Positions 1-10,647 of a stretch of 64,000 nt of DNA are shown here, piece by piece; the first letter of the stretch is position 1, and each line of letters begins with the position of its first letter. The notes under the pieces were generated by a model, which was not told the DNA's origin, searched no databases, and saw only the letters and a list, made by a program, of their open reading frames with translations. A program made the translations under genes and the position numbers. Source of the stretch: Stentor coeruleus. Lineage: Eukaryota > Ciliophora > Heterotrichea > Heterotrichida > Stentoridae. The DNA lies in NCBI GenBank assembly GCA_001970955.1, contig MPUH01000035.1:1-64000 (forward strand), written 5' to 3'.

Positions 1-1
1 T

Positions 2-196
2 ATTGTATTTAGACATGATTTCTTTGCATCTTTTTTCCCACGAACTCTTATTAAATATGCAATATTTAGATTTGCAATGATATATACTTTTAGAGTGAAG
101 TTTACTATTATAAATTATTCAAAAAATGATAGAATTATATCTATTCTTTATGATGATAATTGCAATTTGTTTGAAGTACTCGACTATATTCTTTAA
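2..196 (+). CDS. 3' end of a gene cut by the left edge (unknown product)
   Basis: The frame starting at base 2 is open for 64 codons and ends at TAA 194-196. In DNA this AT-rich a stop-free stretch of that length is unlikely by chance, so I read it as the C-terminus of a gene running in from the left. The peptide is rich in Phe, Ile, Arg and Tyr and ends with Asp/Asn-rich residues (DDNCNLFEVLDYIL). I do not recognise a family. Bases 197-470 that follow hold no frame I can support. Confidence 0.4.
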   Translation: MVFRHDFFASFFPRTLIKYAIFRFAMIYTFRVKFTIINYSKNDRIISILYDDNCNLFEVLDYIL

Positions 197-470
197 TTGC
201 TATTATTTTCTTACTATAAATAGTGTGCTTTCTAACATAATTTACTGCCTCTCATTAAAACCTTAATAGAATTTTCATGCTGAATTTTAAAGGCAATTTG
301 GTCAGCACTAGCTAGAAATAAATTTAGCAAAAATTTCCTAAATCCTGATTGCTTTTCATCAAATAAGTAATGCAGAATATATTATTTTTGAAGGAAAGTA
401 GCAGAATAATAATTTAGTAATCTCATTTTACTATTAAAAATTTAAGATTTTGAAATACTAATTTAACTAT

Positions 471-1784
471 TTAATGAGAAGTTGTAACTTCATTAAAAAA
501 TGATTCATTTACTAAACCTGCTTTATTTTCTTCAAAAGTTTTAAGATCTTTTAAATAAACTTTAGTAATAAGAAAAAATAGCATAGATGATATAAGCAAG
601 GGGAATGTATTTGATATAATAAGCGAAATTCTTAAATCTTCAATTGTATTATATGTAAAACCAATGATCAATATAATTACTCCACCTGAAAACATTGTAA
701 TAGCCATCATCCAAGCAGTTTGAAGTGCTTTAATATGGGGTAAAGTAACGTTAATCATAATTGTATATGACAAGCTTATATATGCTTCTGAGAATAACGA
801 CATTATATACAAGCAGACCATTGCGAGCGCAAAATTTGTTGTTAAATACATTATTATGAAAAATGGGATAGGAAGTGCAAGAGTAATTGCACATAAATAT
901 ACTTTAATATTTGGATACTTACATTCTAAATCATCAGAAATTTTCCCAAGTATTAAAGGACTCCAAGGACAAACTAGCAATCCTATAGAATTTAATATCG
1001 AATAAGTTGAAACATCATCAGGAAATGCTCTAGCAAAATATAAAGATTCAAATGAAGATCTTGTGAACTGGCTGATATACTTAAAAGCCAAACCAATTAC
1101 ACATAAAATCAAAGTTTTGTTCATATATAAGGACTTAAGATCTTGAGAAAGAGTTTTTTTTTCTTTTGTATTTTTTATTGTTGGTAGTAAAATCCCAAAT
1201 ATAAAAGAGCCAGAAAGTGATACTAATCCAAGAAAGAGATATGTGAATCTCCAACCTACATATACTGAAATAAGCATGCATAATGATGCTAAAGCAAGTC
1301 CAATATAAAGGGATAAAAAATATGCCCCTGAAGCGAATCCTCGTTTTTTCATATCAAAAAATTCAGCCATAATTCTTAAATTCATAGGTGCAATTGGACT
1401 TGATAGTGTTGAAAACAGTACTCGTGGCCATAGTAAAGTTAAAAAGCTTGTAGCAAAAATATTGCAGCCTGTAAAAACTGCTGCACAAATACAAGAAAAA
1501 ATAAGAATAAATTTAGGCTTTGTTGCATAGTCTGAATATCTGGATGAAGGTAATAAGCTAATAGCACTTATAAATAGCATTGCTGGCCCACTCAATAAAC
1601 TATACTCCCAGTTATTTATGTTTGTATCTTCAAGCATTGAACTTCCTGATGCAATATATCCAAATGCTAGATAAAGCTTACCATAATGCTGTGTTTGGTA
1701 AAGAATTCCAATAAATGTAACTTTAAGAAGGACTCCCCACTTTGAGCTCAGCCAATTTACCATTTTATGTATATATTTAGCCAT
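471..1784 (-). CDS. Major facilitator superfamily transporter
   Basis: Predicted 437-aa integral membrane protein with about 12 hydrophobic helices split by a charged central loop (IKNTKEKKTLSQ, near residue 220), the usual MFS 6+6 layout. The stretch FFDMKKRGFASGAYF fits the cytoplasmic loop before TM5 seen in spinster/organic-anion-type MFS proteins. The substrate cannot be told from sequence. I start at MAKYIHK because the in-frame ATG 14 codons upstream (1826) lies inside the neighbouring gene's 3' end. This leaves 20 bp to the stop of the LITAF gene on the same strand. No intron is needed. Confidence 0.75.
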   Translation of the reverse strand: MAKYIHKMVNWLSSKWGVLLKVTFIGILYQTQHYGKLYLAFGYIASGSSMLEDTNINNWEYSLLSGPAMLFISAISLLPSSRYSDYATKPKFILIFSCICAAVFTGCNIFATSFLTLLWPRVLFSTLSSPIAPMNLRIMAEFFDMKKRGFASGAYFLSLYIGLALASLCMLISVYVGWRFTYLFLGLVSLSGSFIFGILLPTIKNTKEKKTLSQDLKSLYMNKTLILCVIGLAFKYISQFTRSSFESLYFARAFPDDVSTYSILNSIGLLVCPWSPLILGKISDDLECKYPNIKVYLCAITLALPIPFFIIMYLTTNFALAMVCLYIMSLFSEAYISLSYTIMINVTLPHIKALQTAWMMAITMFSGGVIILIIGFTYNTIEDLRISLIISNTFPLLISSMLFFLITKVYLKDLKTFEENKAGLVNESFFNEVTTSH

Positions 1785-1804
1785 AATAATCGAATTAATT
1801 AATT

Positions 1805-2422
1805 TTATCCCACAACTCTGCCGCATTTAGTGCATACTACTTGAACACTTTTACAATAATTAGTACAATAAGGCAATAAAAAGCATCCAAAAACACCCCC
1901 AGAAAGAAATATGCCTACTGAGCTCCAAAATGTTTTCGAGTTATTTACATAAACAACTGCTGTAGCCATTTCACCTTTACAATTTGCACACCATATAAGA
2001 GTTGGGATTTCACTATTTCCTTTTCCACTATAATCTTCTTCGTATTCCTCAGCATAAATCGTTGGCTTTTGAGGCTGTTTAATTGAAAATGACTTGTCTT
2101 CTTCATTGTCATGAAGAGTTGATTTATGATCTTGTTCGATTTTTATGAGCTTTTCTTCCAAAGCAAGTAGTGGTCTAGGGAGGTGCTGGAGTGATCTTTT
2201 TTCAGAAGGGGAAAATTTGGAGATTAACGGGGAAAATGATGTATCTAGCAGTCGAGACTTGGGCATCGGGCTCATCTGAACACTTGTATTAGCATTGCTT
2301 AAGCTAGAGAAGTCATGGCTTGACCGTTCATTAAAGGGACTAGGTGAAGCGAGAACAGTTGAAAGCTCATCTAAGTTTTTTGTGTTCGTTAAAAATTCTT
2401 TGTTGCACTTTGTTGTTTCCAT
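1805..2422 (-). CDS. LITAF-domain protein
   Basis: Predicted 205 aa. Residues 1-135 are polar, Ser/Pro/Glu-rich and probably disordered. The C-terminal about 65 residues form a LITAF-type domain: a first CxxC (WCANCKGE), a hydrophobic membrane-inserting stretch (IFLSGGVFGCFLLPYC) and a second CxxC (CTKCGRVVG) at the end. In the family the two CxxC knuckles bind one zinc and the hydrophobic segment enters the cytosolic face of endosomal or lysosomal membranes. Role in this organism is inferred only. It lies 20 bp upstream of the MFS transporter on the same strand and is divergent from the Rb-like gene, about 225 bp away. Confidence 0.75.
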   Translation of the reverse strand: METTKCNKEFLTNTKNLDELSTVLASPSPFNERSSHDFSSLSNANTSVQMSPMPKSRLLDTSFSPLISKFSPSEKRSLQHLPRPLLALEEKLIKIEQDHKSTLHDNEEDKSFSIKQPQKPTIYAEEYEEDYSGKGNSEIPTLIWCANCKGEMATAVVYVNNSKTFWSSVGIFLSGGVFGCFLLPYCTNYCKSVQVVCTKCGRVVG

Positions 2423-2646
2423 TTATTTATAATATTCTATGTCTGATTTCTTCAGTGTTAGAAATTCCCTATAAAAATTTATCTAACGATCTAGGCCAGC
2501 CAGGACCCTTTACTTAATTTGACTAAATTTTCTCAAAACTCAAAAAAAATCTTAGAGATACACCTGGATATCATTTTTCGCAAGCTCATCTACATTAAAA
2601 ACCTTTTGCGAAGTTCAAGCGTATATATAAGTTCAAATCCAAACTC

Positions 2647-4845
2647 ATGAAGGAAATGCCGGGAATAATAAATATGAAGAACCTTGATAGGATATATGGT
2701 CTAAGCAGGTCTCAAAGCTTATTAGATGAGTTGAGTACTCGAGTTAATATCGATTATTTCATACGTTCCCAATCAAATCAACTACTATCCACGTACAAAG
2801 AAACAAAAAAAAACTGGGATGAATCAGATTCTGAGTACATCGTTAGAGTAGCAATTTTTGTGGCATCCAAACTCAGGGCTCCATCTAGTGATAACTCAAA
2901 CACTATAAGTTTGTCCAGCATACTAAAAGACCTTCCAAGTCTTCACGATTACATGGTCAAGTTGAAAGATTTTATTACAGTCATTCCTTTGGATGGGCGC
3001 ATCAAAGCTGACATGCAGAGTATCATTTCAAATTATGCCTTTTCATTAACTTTATTTAACAAATTCGAAGAGCTTTGGAATAGCGTTGTAGATGTATCAG
3101 AAGAAATGGAAAACTTGAAACAAATCGCTTGGAGTATTTTTTTGTTGAGTCGAGTGAATTTGCTTCAAAGAAGGTCTGAAATTGTTGAGTGCGCCTGTAT
3201 GCTAATTGCTGTAATACAGGTTACTATAACAAATAGTGATAAAGAACAATTTATTAAGCATAGAAAAAACGAGCAAGAGTGTTTAAATTATTTGTGTTCA
3301 CTTATTAAAGGCCAGCCTGAGTCAGTTAAAATTTCAGCTACGCATCTGAAGAAAATGCTTGAGCTTTTTATACAGCATGCAGTCATTAAAAGTGACTCAG
3401 GATTGCCAGGAATTTTTCGAGAGACGGAGATAACTGGAAATTATGAGAAGCTAAGTTTAGAGTATGTTCATAAACTTCTACCTTCTGAGTTCGATCAAAG
3501 ATTATTCATTGATAAAAGTGATATTTATGAGAAGGAAACTAACATTAACTGCAGATTCCTCATAAAAGATTGCCTTTCTTTAGACTTCCAAGGTGTATCA
3601 GTGAATACTGAGCTTAATGAAATTCAATACAATAATCACATTTTTAGTGATAAAATTCCTAGTGATCTCGATATCTGGCTTGAAGAGTATACAAAAGGTG
3701 TTGAGTTAGACGAAGAAGCCAAAGAAACAATAAGCAATTCATTGTTTAACCTTAAGATCAAGCCCCTTGTTGACAGTTACTCAGGAACATTTTCTAAAGT
3801 CTACTTCAGGATTAAAGAGTTTTGTGAAGAAGAGCCTTCCGAGCAAATTCACAAAGTTGCTCTGGCTGGAAGTCTTGTCATTTTTTCAATAATTTTCAAG
3901 ATCAAAGCTATTGATTTAGATCTGATATTCTCATCACTTGAAATATCAGCTTATGAACTATGGAAACTTATAAAGCAGCTTGCAATCAGTCCAGTCCCAC
4001 GTAGTCTTTACTGTTCATTAAAGGAACAGCAAATTTTAATTTCAACCAGTTATGTTTGGAAAGATAAAAAGTTCATTACCCAATTCAAATCTTTTTTCGC
4101 TTGTAAGAAGGAAAACCTGCAAATGGATATCAAAGACTTCACTTATGAATTGCTTTATTACAGTAGCTTTGCTATAAAAAACCTTTGTAGAATGTTATAC
4201 TTAGCTGAAAAGGTACAAGAAGAAATCTGGCAAATGTTCAAATCAAGTTTATTAGCCACATGTGAGATGCTTATTAATAGAAACCTTCATCAAATTATTA
4301 TATGCTCGATATACGGACTCAGTAAGGCCAAAGGCTTAAATGTGACTTTCAATAGCATCATAAACCGCTTTATCGAAATCGACCCGATCTCTGAAAACTT
4401 ATTCAGGAAAATCCGTATAGATGACGGGACTGGGGACATAATTCGTTACTACAATGATGAGTATCTTAAATACATGAAATCTTATCTTCTAAGTGCATCA
4501 CGTAGTGTGACTCGTGAATCTTATTCAACTCCTCTAGGTATTTCTAATGCTACAATCAACCCGGTGGCCTTTTCTCTCTCGGCCCAGTCACCTATAAATG
4601 CTTGCTCACCATATTTGACCCCTGCTATGCGGAAAGTTTACGAATTTGGAGAGTCTCCTATTGAGTCGTTAAGTTCCTTCAACCAAATGATATCAAGAAA
4701 TCATCATAACATACTAAGTTTTGAAGAAGAAAAAATAGGAATGCCTATGAAAAAACCGAAACTTGCTGATGAAATTTACAAAGACGATGAAATAGGTGAG
4801 AACCTCCCTGAAGATATTCCTGGCTTTAAAGAAGATACTATTTAA
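2647..4845 (+). CDS. Retinoblastoma-family pocket protein
   Basis: Predicted 732 aa. An N-terminal helical region (about 35-190) resembles the Rb N-domain. Pocket A spans about 338-475 and pocket B about 498-610. The clearest signature is in pocket B, NRNLHQIIICSIYGLSK (about 543), which matches the human RB1 stretch around DRHLDQIMMCSMYG. The C-terminal motif FGESPIESLSSFNQMISR matches the RB1 segment ending in INQMV. Ser-Pro sites are present (TPLG, QSPIN, ESPIE), as expected for CDK control. Family role: repress E2F/DP transcription at G1/S in the nucleus. No E2F partner is in this window. The start is the first ATG of the frame; no intron is needed. Confidence 0.9.
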   Translation: MKEMPGIINMKNLDRIYGLSRSQSLLDELSTRVNIDYFIRSQSNQLLSTYKETKKNWDESDSEYIVRVAIFVASKLRAPSSDNSNTISLSSILKDLPSLHDYMVKLKDFITVIPLDGRIKADMQSIISNYAFSLTLFNKFEELWNSVVDVSEEMENLKQIAWSIFLLSRVNLLQRRSEIVECACMLIAVIQVTITNSDKEQFIKHRKNEQECLNYLCSLIKGQPESVKISATHLKKMLELFIQHAVIKSDSGLPGIFRETEITGNYEKLSLEYVHKLLPSEFDQRLFIDKSDIYEKETNINCRFLIKDCLSLDFQGVSVNTELNEIQYNNHIFSDKIPSDLDIWLEEYTKGVELDEEAKETISNSLFNLKIKPLVDSYSGTFSKVYFRIKEFCEEEPSEQIHKVALAGSLVIFSIIFKIKAIDLDLIFSSLEISAYELWKLIKQLAISPVPRSLYCSLKEQQILISTSYVWKDKKFITQFKSFFACKKENLQMDIKDFTYELLYYSSFAIKNLCRMLYLAEKVQEEIWQMFKSSLLATCEMLINRNLHQIIICSIYGLSKAKGLNVTFNSIINRFIEIDPISENLFRKIRIDDGTGDIIRYYNDEYLKYMKSYLLSASRSVTRESYSTPLGISNATINPVAFSLSAQSPINACSPYLTPAMRKVYEFGESPIESLSSFNQMISRNHHNILSFEEEKIGMPMKKPKLADEIYKDDEIGENLPEDIPGFKEDTI

Positions 4846-5133
4846 TTTTTATGATAGTTTTTACGTAGTTTTGATTAAGTGTACATACTGACTTATAGCG
4901 AAAATTGCTGGCCTTTTATTTTCCCGCATTTTGTCTGTGAAAGCATTAGATGATGATGATTATTTCCCCATAAACAGCAAATAGTAAAATCAAAAGTAAA
5001 TGATAGAAATTTCACAGCAGAAACTTTAATTAAGGAGAGCAGAGAGAGGATGCTGGACTAAGCGCAAGAAGAAATTTTAGAGCTTTGGGAAGAAGGACTG
5101 CCCAAGTTGCTGTTCAATAAATAGATGAAATAA
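4846..5133. other. Spacer with possible coding relic
   Basis: This 288-bp gap between the convergent Rb-like and TRA2-like genes is less AT-rich than other spacers. A plus-strand frame is open from 4960 to 5058, meets TAA at 5059-5061, then stays open to TAG at 5122-5124. It reads NFTAETLIKESRERMLD, then AQEEILELWEEGLPKLL. The next frame reads RGCWTK just before the second piece, which together recall a Myb repeat. No complete gene can be built. Confidence 0.25.
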
Positions 5134-5655
5134 TTATGATCTAGATCTACTGTATCGCCTTGGACTTCTTCTTCTTCTGGGACTGCTTCTCCTGGGACTT
5201 TCATATCTTCTTCTAGGACTTTCTCTTCTTCTTGGACTATCAGTTCTTCTTCTAGGGCTGTCTCTTCTACTAGGGCTATCCCGAGATCTATTTCCGTTTC
5301 TTCTGTATTTCGGGTTTCCTAAGTAATTCCCAGGTGTAGGGGAGTAAGCTCTGGATCGTTTTGCTACTTCAATTCTAAGTTCTCTGCCATCTAAAGCACA
5401 GCCATTCAGATTTTGCCGCGCATCGCTTGCGTCTTCGGAGGACTCAAAAGTCACAAATCCGAAACCACGCGACTGATTGGTATATGGATCTTTGATAACT
5501 TTGCAGTATTTAATCTTTCCGTACTTAGCAAATTTATCATGCAGATCCTGCTCCTGCGTTCTGTAACTAAGGTTTGAAATGTAAAGATTGTTTCCTAGAT
5601 TTTAATCACCTTCGTTGCTTGGCGACCGCGAACGCCTACGGGGAGATTCAGACAT
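5134..5655 (-). CDS. TRA2-like SR splicing factor (one 15-nt intron)
   Basis: Splicing out 15 nt (5595-5609) joins a 46-nt first exon to the long frame and gives 168 aa. Residues 1-14 are an RS-like head (MSESPRRRSRSPS). The RRM spans about 17-95, with RNP2 LYISNL (19-24) and RNP1 RGFGFVTF (58-65). The linker YSPTPGNYLG (about 99-108) is the hallmark of TRA2 proteins (PTPGxYxG). Residues about 115-168 are Arg/Ser repeats. Family role: sequence-specific activator of exon inclusion in the nucleus. Without splicing, the RRM loses its start and an in-frame TAA sits at codon 18. An RS-domain regulator in a genome with 15-nt introns is notable. Confidence 0.88.
5595..5609 (-). other. 15-nt intron in TRA2-like gene
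   Basis: On the minus strand it reads GTGATTAAAATCTAG, phase 1. It has GT-AG ends, an A six nucleotides from the 3' end and an in-frame TAA if retained. Its removal restores the RRM N-terminus. Confidence 0.9.
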
Positions 5656-6628
5656 ATTTTATTTACTGAATATTAGGTATTGAATAGTATAATTGAATAG
5701 ATCTAAAGTTATTACATATTTGTTTATCATACATCCTTACTTAGTTAAGATTTATTAAGATTTTATGGATTCTAGCACGAAAATGTATAAAATAGTATTT
5801 TTAACTTTAGGTTTGAAGCTAAATTTGCATAAAATTTTCAATATATTTTCATATTAGCACATACTTATATTTTCATATCACAACTTTAGCTTTCGATCAT
5901 CTACTTTCTTACTTAGCCTAAAATTATAGCTCAAAATAACTAAAACCTTTTAAAAATTCAGAAAAAAATAAAATAATCATTATAAAATTTTTTTAATTTC
6001 TTCATTCACATATTTTTAAGCATGCAAATTTAAATATTTGAATTTTCTTCAAGTGAGTATTCAAACTAAAGCTATTATATAAACTATAACTAATGCTTCT
6101 CTCAATTGCTTTACCTTTAATAGTTAGATTATTAAAAGGGATAAAACTTTTAGCTTCATTAGTAATAGCCTTCGAATAACTGCAGAAAGTAGTTTGAGCT
6201 GAAGATAATGATTTATTATTTGGAAATACTGAATTGCAATTATTTACTTATTTACGATTAAATAGCGAAAACCAGAGAAAATATGCTATTTGCATTCTTT
6301 TTTATTTTCTCAAACAATTATAAAACTTTGTAAAATAAAACTCAATTCAAATTTGAAGAAAAAATATATCTGTCTATCAAGTGAAAATTATTTCCTTTAC
6401 TTTTGGTTTAAAAATTCAACAATATTTTGCTTTTTATTATTGAAAACACCTGGAAATTCATAGTCTATTTCATTCTAGTATTAATTTTCTAAAATTTATT
6501 ATTGATTTAAAAAAAATCTAAATGCAAAATAGCATAAGTTGTCAAGCATTTATACAAGTGTTACCATTGATGAAATATATATATAATATTGATGTAATAT
6601 ATATATACTTATTTTATCTTCCCATGTA
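5656..6628. other. AT-rich intergenic region
   Basis: About 970 bp between the divergent TRA2-like and kelch genes. I see only very AT-rich sequence, including an AT dinucleotide-like stretch near 6575-6612 just upstream of the kelch gene. No RNA gene or open frame can be supported. Confidence 0.6.
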
Positions 6629-9600
6629 ATGTTAAATATGAATTTTTGGTTATTTATCCTTTTCTTTATCTCCTCGAGTAAGTACCTAAACTTTATAAAC
6701 CAAAACTCTATCCCACCTGAGAAAAGAAATGCATGCAAACTTATCTATCACGAGAAAAATGATTGCCTTTACTTGTTTGGTGGAACAAACGAAAAGACAA
6801 AATTCAATGACATTTGGGCTTTTTATTTCAGTGATTACACTTGGGAACGCATAGAAATTACTAATTCATTTCAGCCAGGTAATATATAAAAAGCTCCACG
6901 CAAGGACTCACTCTTTTTCAAAAGTCAAGAAAATGACGAAATTATCTATTTGTTTGGAGGTTCAGATGTTTATGGAATCAAGTCTGACTTATGGGAATTC
7001 GACTTAAAAAATTCTAAATGGAATTACATTAAGAATTTTATAGAAATAAGCAGCAGAATTAGTATGTCAATTGCTGATGGAATATTCAAAGACCAACAAG
7101 TTATCATTGCAGTCGGAGGAAAGAATCTATATAATCATTATTACGATATGGTTATGTAAGAACTATATAGAATTTATTTTCCTAATCTTCAGACAGTTAG
7201 TTATCAAGATGTAGTTTTGTTCAATGAAGATGGAATCATATTAACAAATAATAACGAGATATACAGAATATGGGGAATTTATGATATAAACTATGTCAGC
7301 TTGCAGACAGAATATTTTTTTGATGGTGCAAGCAGCTTCTATTATATAGGCACAAATACTATTGATAGTAAATACACTGCGCTATATAGTTCATATGTGT
7401 ATTATGATTCTTTTTATTATATCTTTACAGGATATAGCATTCAAGGTGAAAAAATTCCATATGTTTTTAGAGCTGATATGGACAATCCTGAAAATTTTTT
7501 TGATGAGATTACCCTAGTAAATTTTACTCACAAAGCACTTCCTGGCCTTGCTATAAGAAAAGATAAATTTTATATATTTGGTGGATTTTCTGAATTTTTT
7601 ACCAATGAAATGGTTGTTGCTGAAGCAAATATTTTAAGCAAAACACTTGAATTAGTTATGACAATAAAAAATTTTAACTATCCAGAAGAAAGAGTTTATT
7701 TCTCACTTGATACAATTGATCATCGGCTGATTTTATTTGGGGGTTATAATAAAGGTACTTATTTTAATGACTTATGGATTTACTATTCAGCGACAGTCAT
7801 CTGGGAATCAATTGAAATGAAAGGATCCTTACCATCTCGCAGAAGAAGTCATGCATCTGGAGCACATGGAGATACTTTTGTAATATGGGGAGGAGAAGAT
7901 AAAACAGGCTTAAAAAATGATATATTCGTAAACAATATTTTAAGAAAGTCTTGGAGTGAAATAAAGCCTAGTAATTTAGGGCCGAGTCCGAGAAAAGGTG
8001 CTTGTGGGATACTTAAATTTCCTAAATTTTACATTTTCGGAGGAATCACATATGCAGGTTTATCTAATGAAGCTTGGGAATATAGCTTTAATACAAACCT
8101 GTATACCCAACTTTCACAGTCTCCAGAAATATTTTATAGTTGTAAATGCCAATTACTATTTAATCAAATCTATATTTTAGGAGCAAAAAACAATGAAAAT
8201 ATTGGTTTAAACAAAATATTTTATTATGATATCACTAAGAATATATGGGGGAAAAGTTATGAAAAAGAAAAAGGTGCTTATTATGCTGAAAGTGTTTCTA
8301 TGATATTTCCAGACTATTTTGTAGAGTATGGAGGTATTTATAAGGATATTGAAGCTAATAAGCAGATAAAAGTTTATAAAAAGAATGGAGAAGTTCATGG
8401 CCCATGGGAACAGAAATGGACAGTTTTTGCAGGAAATTCAGCTTACGTTTTATCAAATCTAATATTATTTTCAGGAGGATTGGAAAGTCCCTCGGTTTCG
8501 ATAACAAAAGAAAGATCAAATAATAAATTTAATTACATATCTATTGATGAAATTGCAAAAGATTCAAATTTAACATTATATTGTGCTCCAGGATCGTATT
8601 TGAGAAATGGCAATTGCAAATATTGTCCAGTTTCATCTTATTTAGAAGGTTTTAAAGATGAAAAATGCAAACTTTGTCCTCCTGGAACGAAAAGTAAAAA
8701 CTTTGGACTTTCATCATTAAAGCAGTGCTATCCATGCGAAGAAGGAAGCTTTAATAGCAAAAGTGGACAAAAAGAATGCAGAAAATGTCCTAGCAATGAA
8801 TATTGCCCAATAGGATCTGTTAACCCTATGCCCTGGAGACCATATTATCTTAGTTCATCTTTACAACCAGTGAATTATCAAGAGCCAAGCTTTAACACAA
8901 ATTTTTACATTTTCTTTGTTATTTTGTTTTCTACTTTTTTAATAGCCTTTATGCTATTACTATTTCTTGTACCAAAAGTTGCAAAGAACATTTATAAACT
9001 CGATTTGTATATAGCTTTGCATGATAATCAAATCGGAAAACCATTGAAACTTAACAAAACTAAAATTGGTGGAGCCTTTACAATGATATTTTTTGGAACT
9101 GCCTTGTTTATTCTTGGGCTTAATATTATCAATTTTACTCTTAGAAATATAGAAGAAAGTAAGTCTCTCCAGCCTTTGTCAATATTTGAAAATGAAGTTT
9201 CGAATTTCAAATCTGATATAAATGTAACAGTTTCATTTGGAAATTATTTTGATGAATGCGGAGTAAATAATGTGTGCCAGGATGGAGTTGAAATTACTTC
9301 AATAAATATTATAAAAGGGAATAAAATAACTAAATGCCAAAAAACAAATTATGCTTGTGTAATAGAATTTTTATGCTATGACTGCGAAATAGGCACAACT
9401 TCTGTGCTTATTTTTAAGCTTTCCCAACATTATAGTTTTTCAACAGCCATTTCAGTGACAATTTCTTCTGAATCATCAATTCCAGAGTCTCAAAGCTTAA
9501 TGTCTAAAACTATTATTGCCCCAAAAGATGAAGTGTTTATAGGGCGTACATCATCTGAATTTTACTACTCTTTAACCCCTTCTGTCTTTTACTCAACTAT

Positions 9601-10024
9601 TTCTCAATTTCCAAAAGAAGCTACAGGCTATCATATTTCAGAATACGCTATTCCTACTTATGGCTCTTCAAATACAATTGAAGGTCTTAACACTGAATCA
9701 GGTTTCACTACAGTTATAAATCTTGAAAAAAGTGCCTTTGGATTTTATACTTATAGGTATGAAAAACGATCAGCTTACATAGTGTCTAGCGCTACTATTG
9801 GATCAATAGCAGGAGTATTTCAGGTTATTGGATTTATTATGAGTACTATAGAAGGAATAGTAACTGCTTATGAAAAAAGAGCATTAAGAAAGAAATACGT
9901 AAACTTCCTTATAGAAAATAGACTAAGACTACAGATAACGAGCAATGCTATAGAAAACTGTTCGTATAAGAGACAAAATAGTTTTAGAGAAGATAGTAGC
10001 ATGATCGTAATGAATTTGATTTAA
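6629..10024 (+). CDS. Kelch-repeat, cysteine-rich transmembrane protein (two 15-nt introns)
   Basis: Three frames join through introns 6879-6893 and 7156-7170 into 1121 aa. The N-terminus is a signal peptide (FWLFILFFISSS). Kelch repeats fill about 40-520 (LYLFGGTNEKTKFNDIW, LFGGYNKGTYFNDLW, YIFGGITYAGLSNEAW). A cysteine-rich GCC2/GCC3- or ephrin-receptor-like segment follows (about 640-720; CPPGTKSKNFGLSS, CRKCPSNEYCP). A strong transmembrane helix is at about 748-772, another at about 802-828 and a third hydrophobic region at about 1045-1068. This implies a luminal or extracellular beta-propeller facing away from a short cytosolic tail. The ligand is unknown. The start is MLNMNF; the second Met, three codons on, is equally possible. 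Confidence 0.82.
6879..6893 (+). other. 15-nt intron in kelch gene (first)
   Basis: GTAATATATAAAAAG, phase 1. Retention gives TAA at 6887-6889. Removal continues into PAPRKDSLFF, a normal kelch-repeat opening, and on to YLFGGSDVYG. Confidence 0.9.
7156..7170 (+). other. 15-nt intron in kelch gene (second)
   Basis: GTAAGAACTATATAG, phase 2. Retention gives TAA at 7157-7159. Removal joins the second and third frames (YYDMV to IIYFPNLQTVS). Confidence 0.9.
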
Positions 10025-10647
10025 CTTTCTCATTTTAAATTAAGTATGACAGACAGTTAATACCCTTCTTAAAATTGCTAGATATGTAAGGTATTAATTT
10101 ATAATTGCTAAGGAAATTTGATTATGAGAAGAAAAAAAGAATACTGCTAATAAATTTAGTGAATAATCAATATATAACAAGGTAAGGAGCTCAGGTTGTA
10201 AAATTTGTTGTTAAGTGCCACATTAAATCATAAAAAATACCTAAGAGCTCAGTAATTAATATTATTTCAAAATATTCATAAGAATCAAGGGTGATGAATC
10301 TACTCTTTACTTAAGGCTTTTTATAGTTCATGCTTGAGAAATTTTCGATGTTTTGGTCTTTTTTATTTTCTTTCAATAATATTTTAGTTATAACTAATCA
10401 ATTTGATCATATCCTAGCATTAAGTATTTATTCCATGAAAAATCAATCATACATCATTGAAAATTTGAGCTATAAAACTTTGAAATAATATAAACTCATT
10501 ATTTTAAAGAGTAATGGCTAAATAGTCTTTAAATAATCCAGTTATTGTTAATGAATGCTTCAATAATTTTATTAATGATCTGCTATTTATAATATAAAAG
10601 CACTTGTAGGGTTTTTAAATATATGAAAATATTTGATATAGGTCAAA
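10025..10647. other. AT-rich intergenic region
   Basis: About 620 bp between the kelch gene and the methyltransferase gene, both on the plus strand. I see AT-rich sequence only, with no supported frame, tRNA-like structure or long repeat. Confidence 0.6.

Noticed and set aside
1785-1826. Upstream ATG for the MFS transporter
   Set aside because: It lies over the 3' end of the LITAF gene and adds a non-hydrophobic stretch; the ATG at 1784 fits the family and leaves a normal short spacer.
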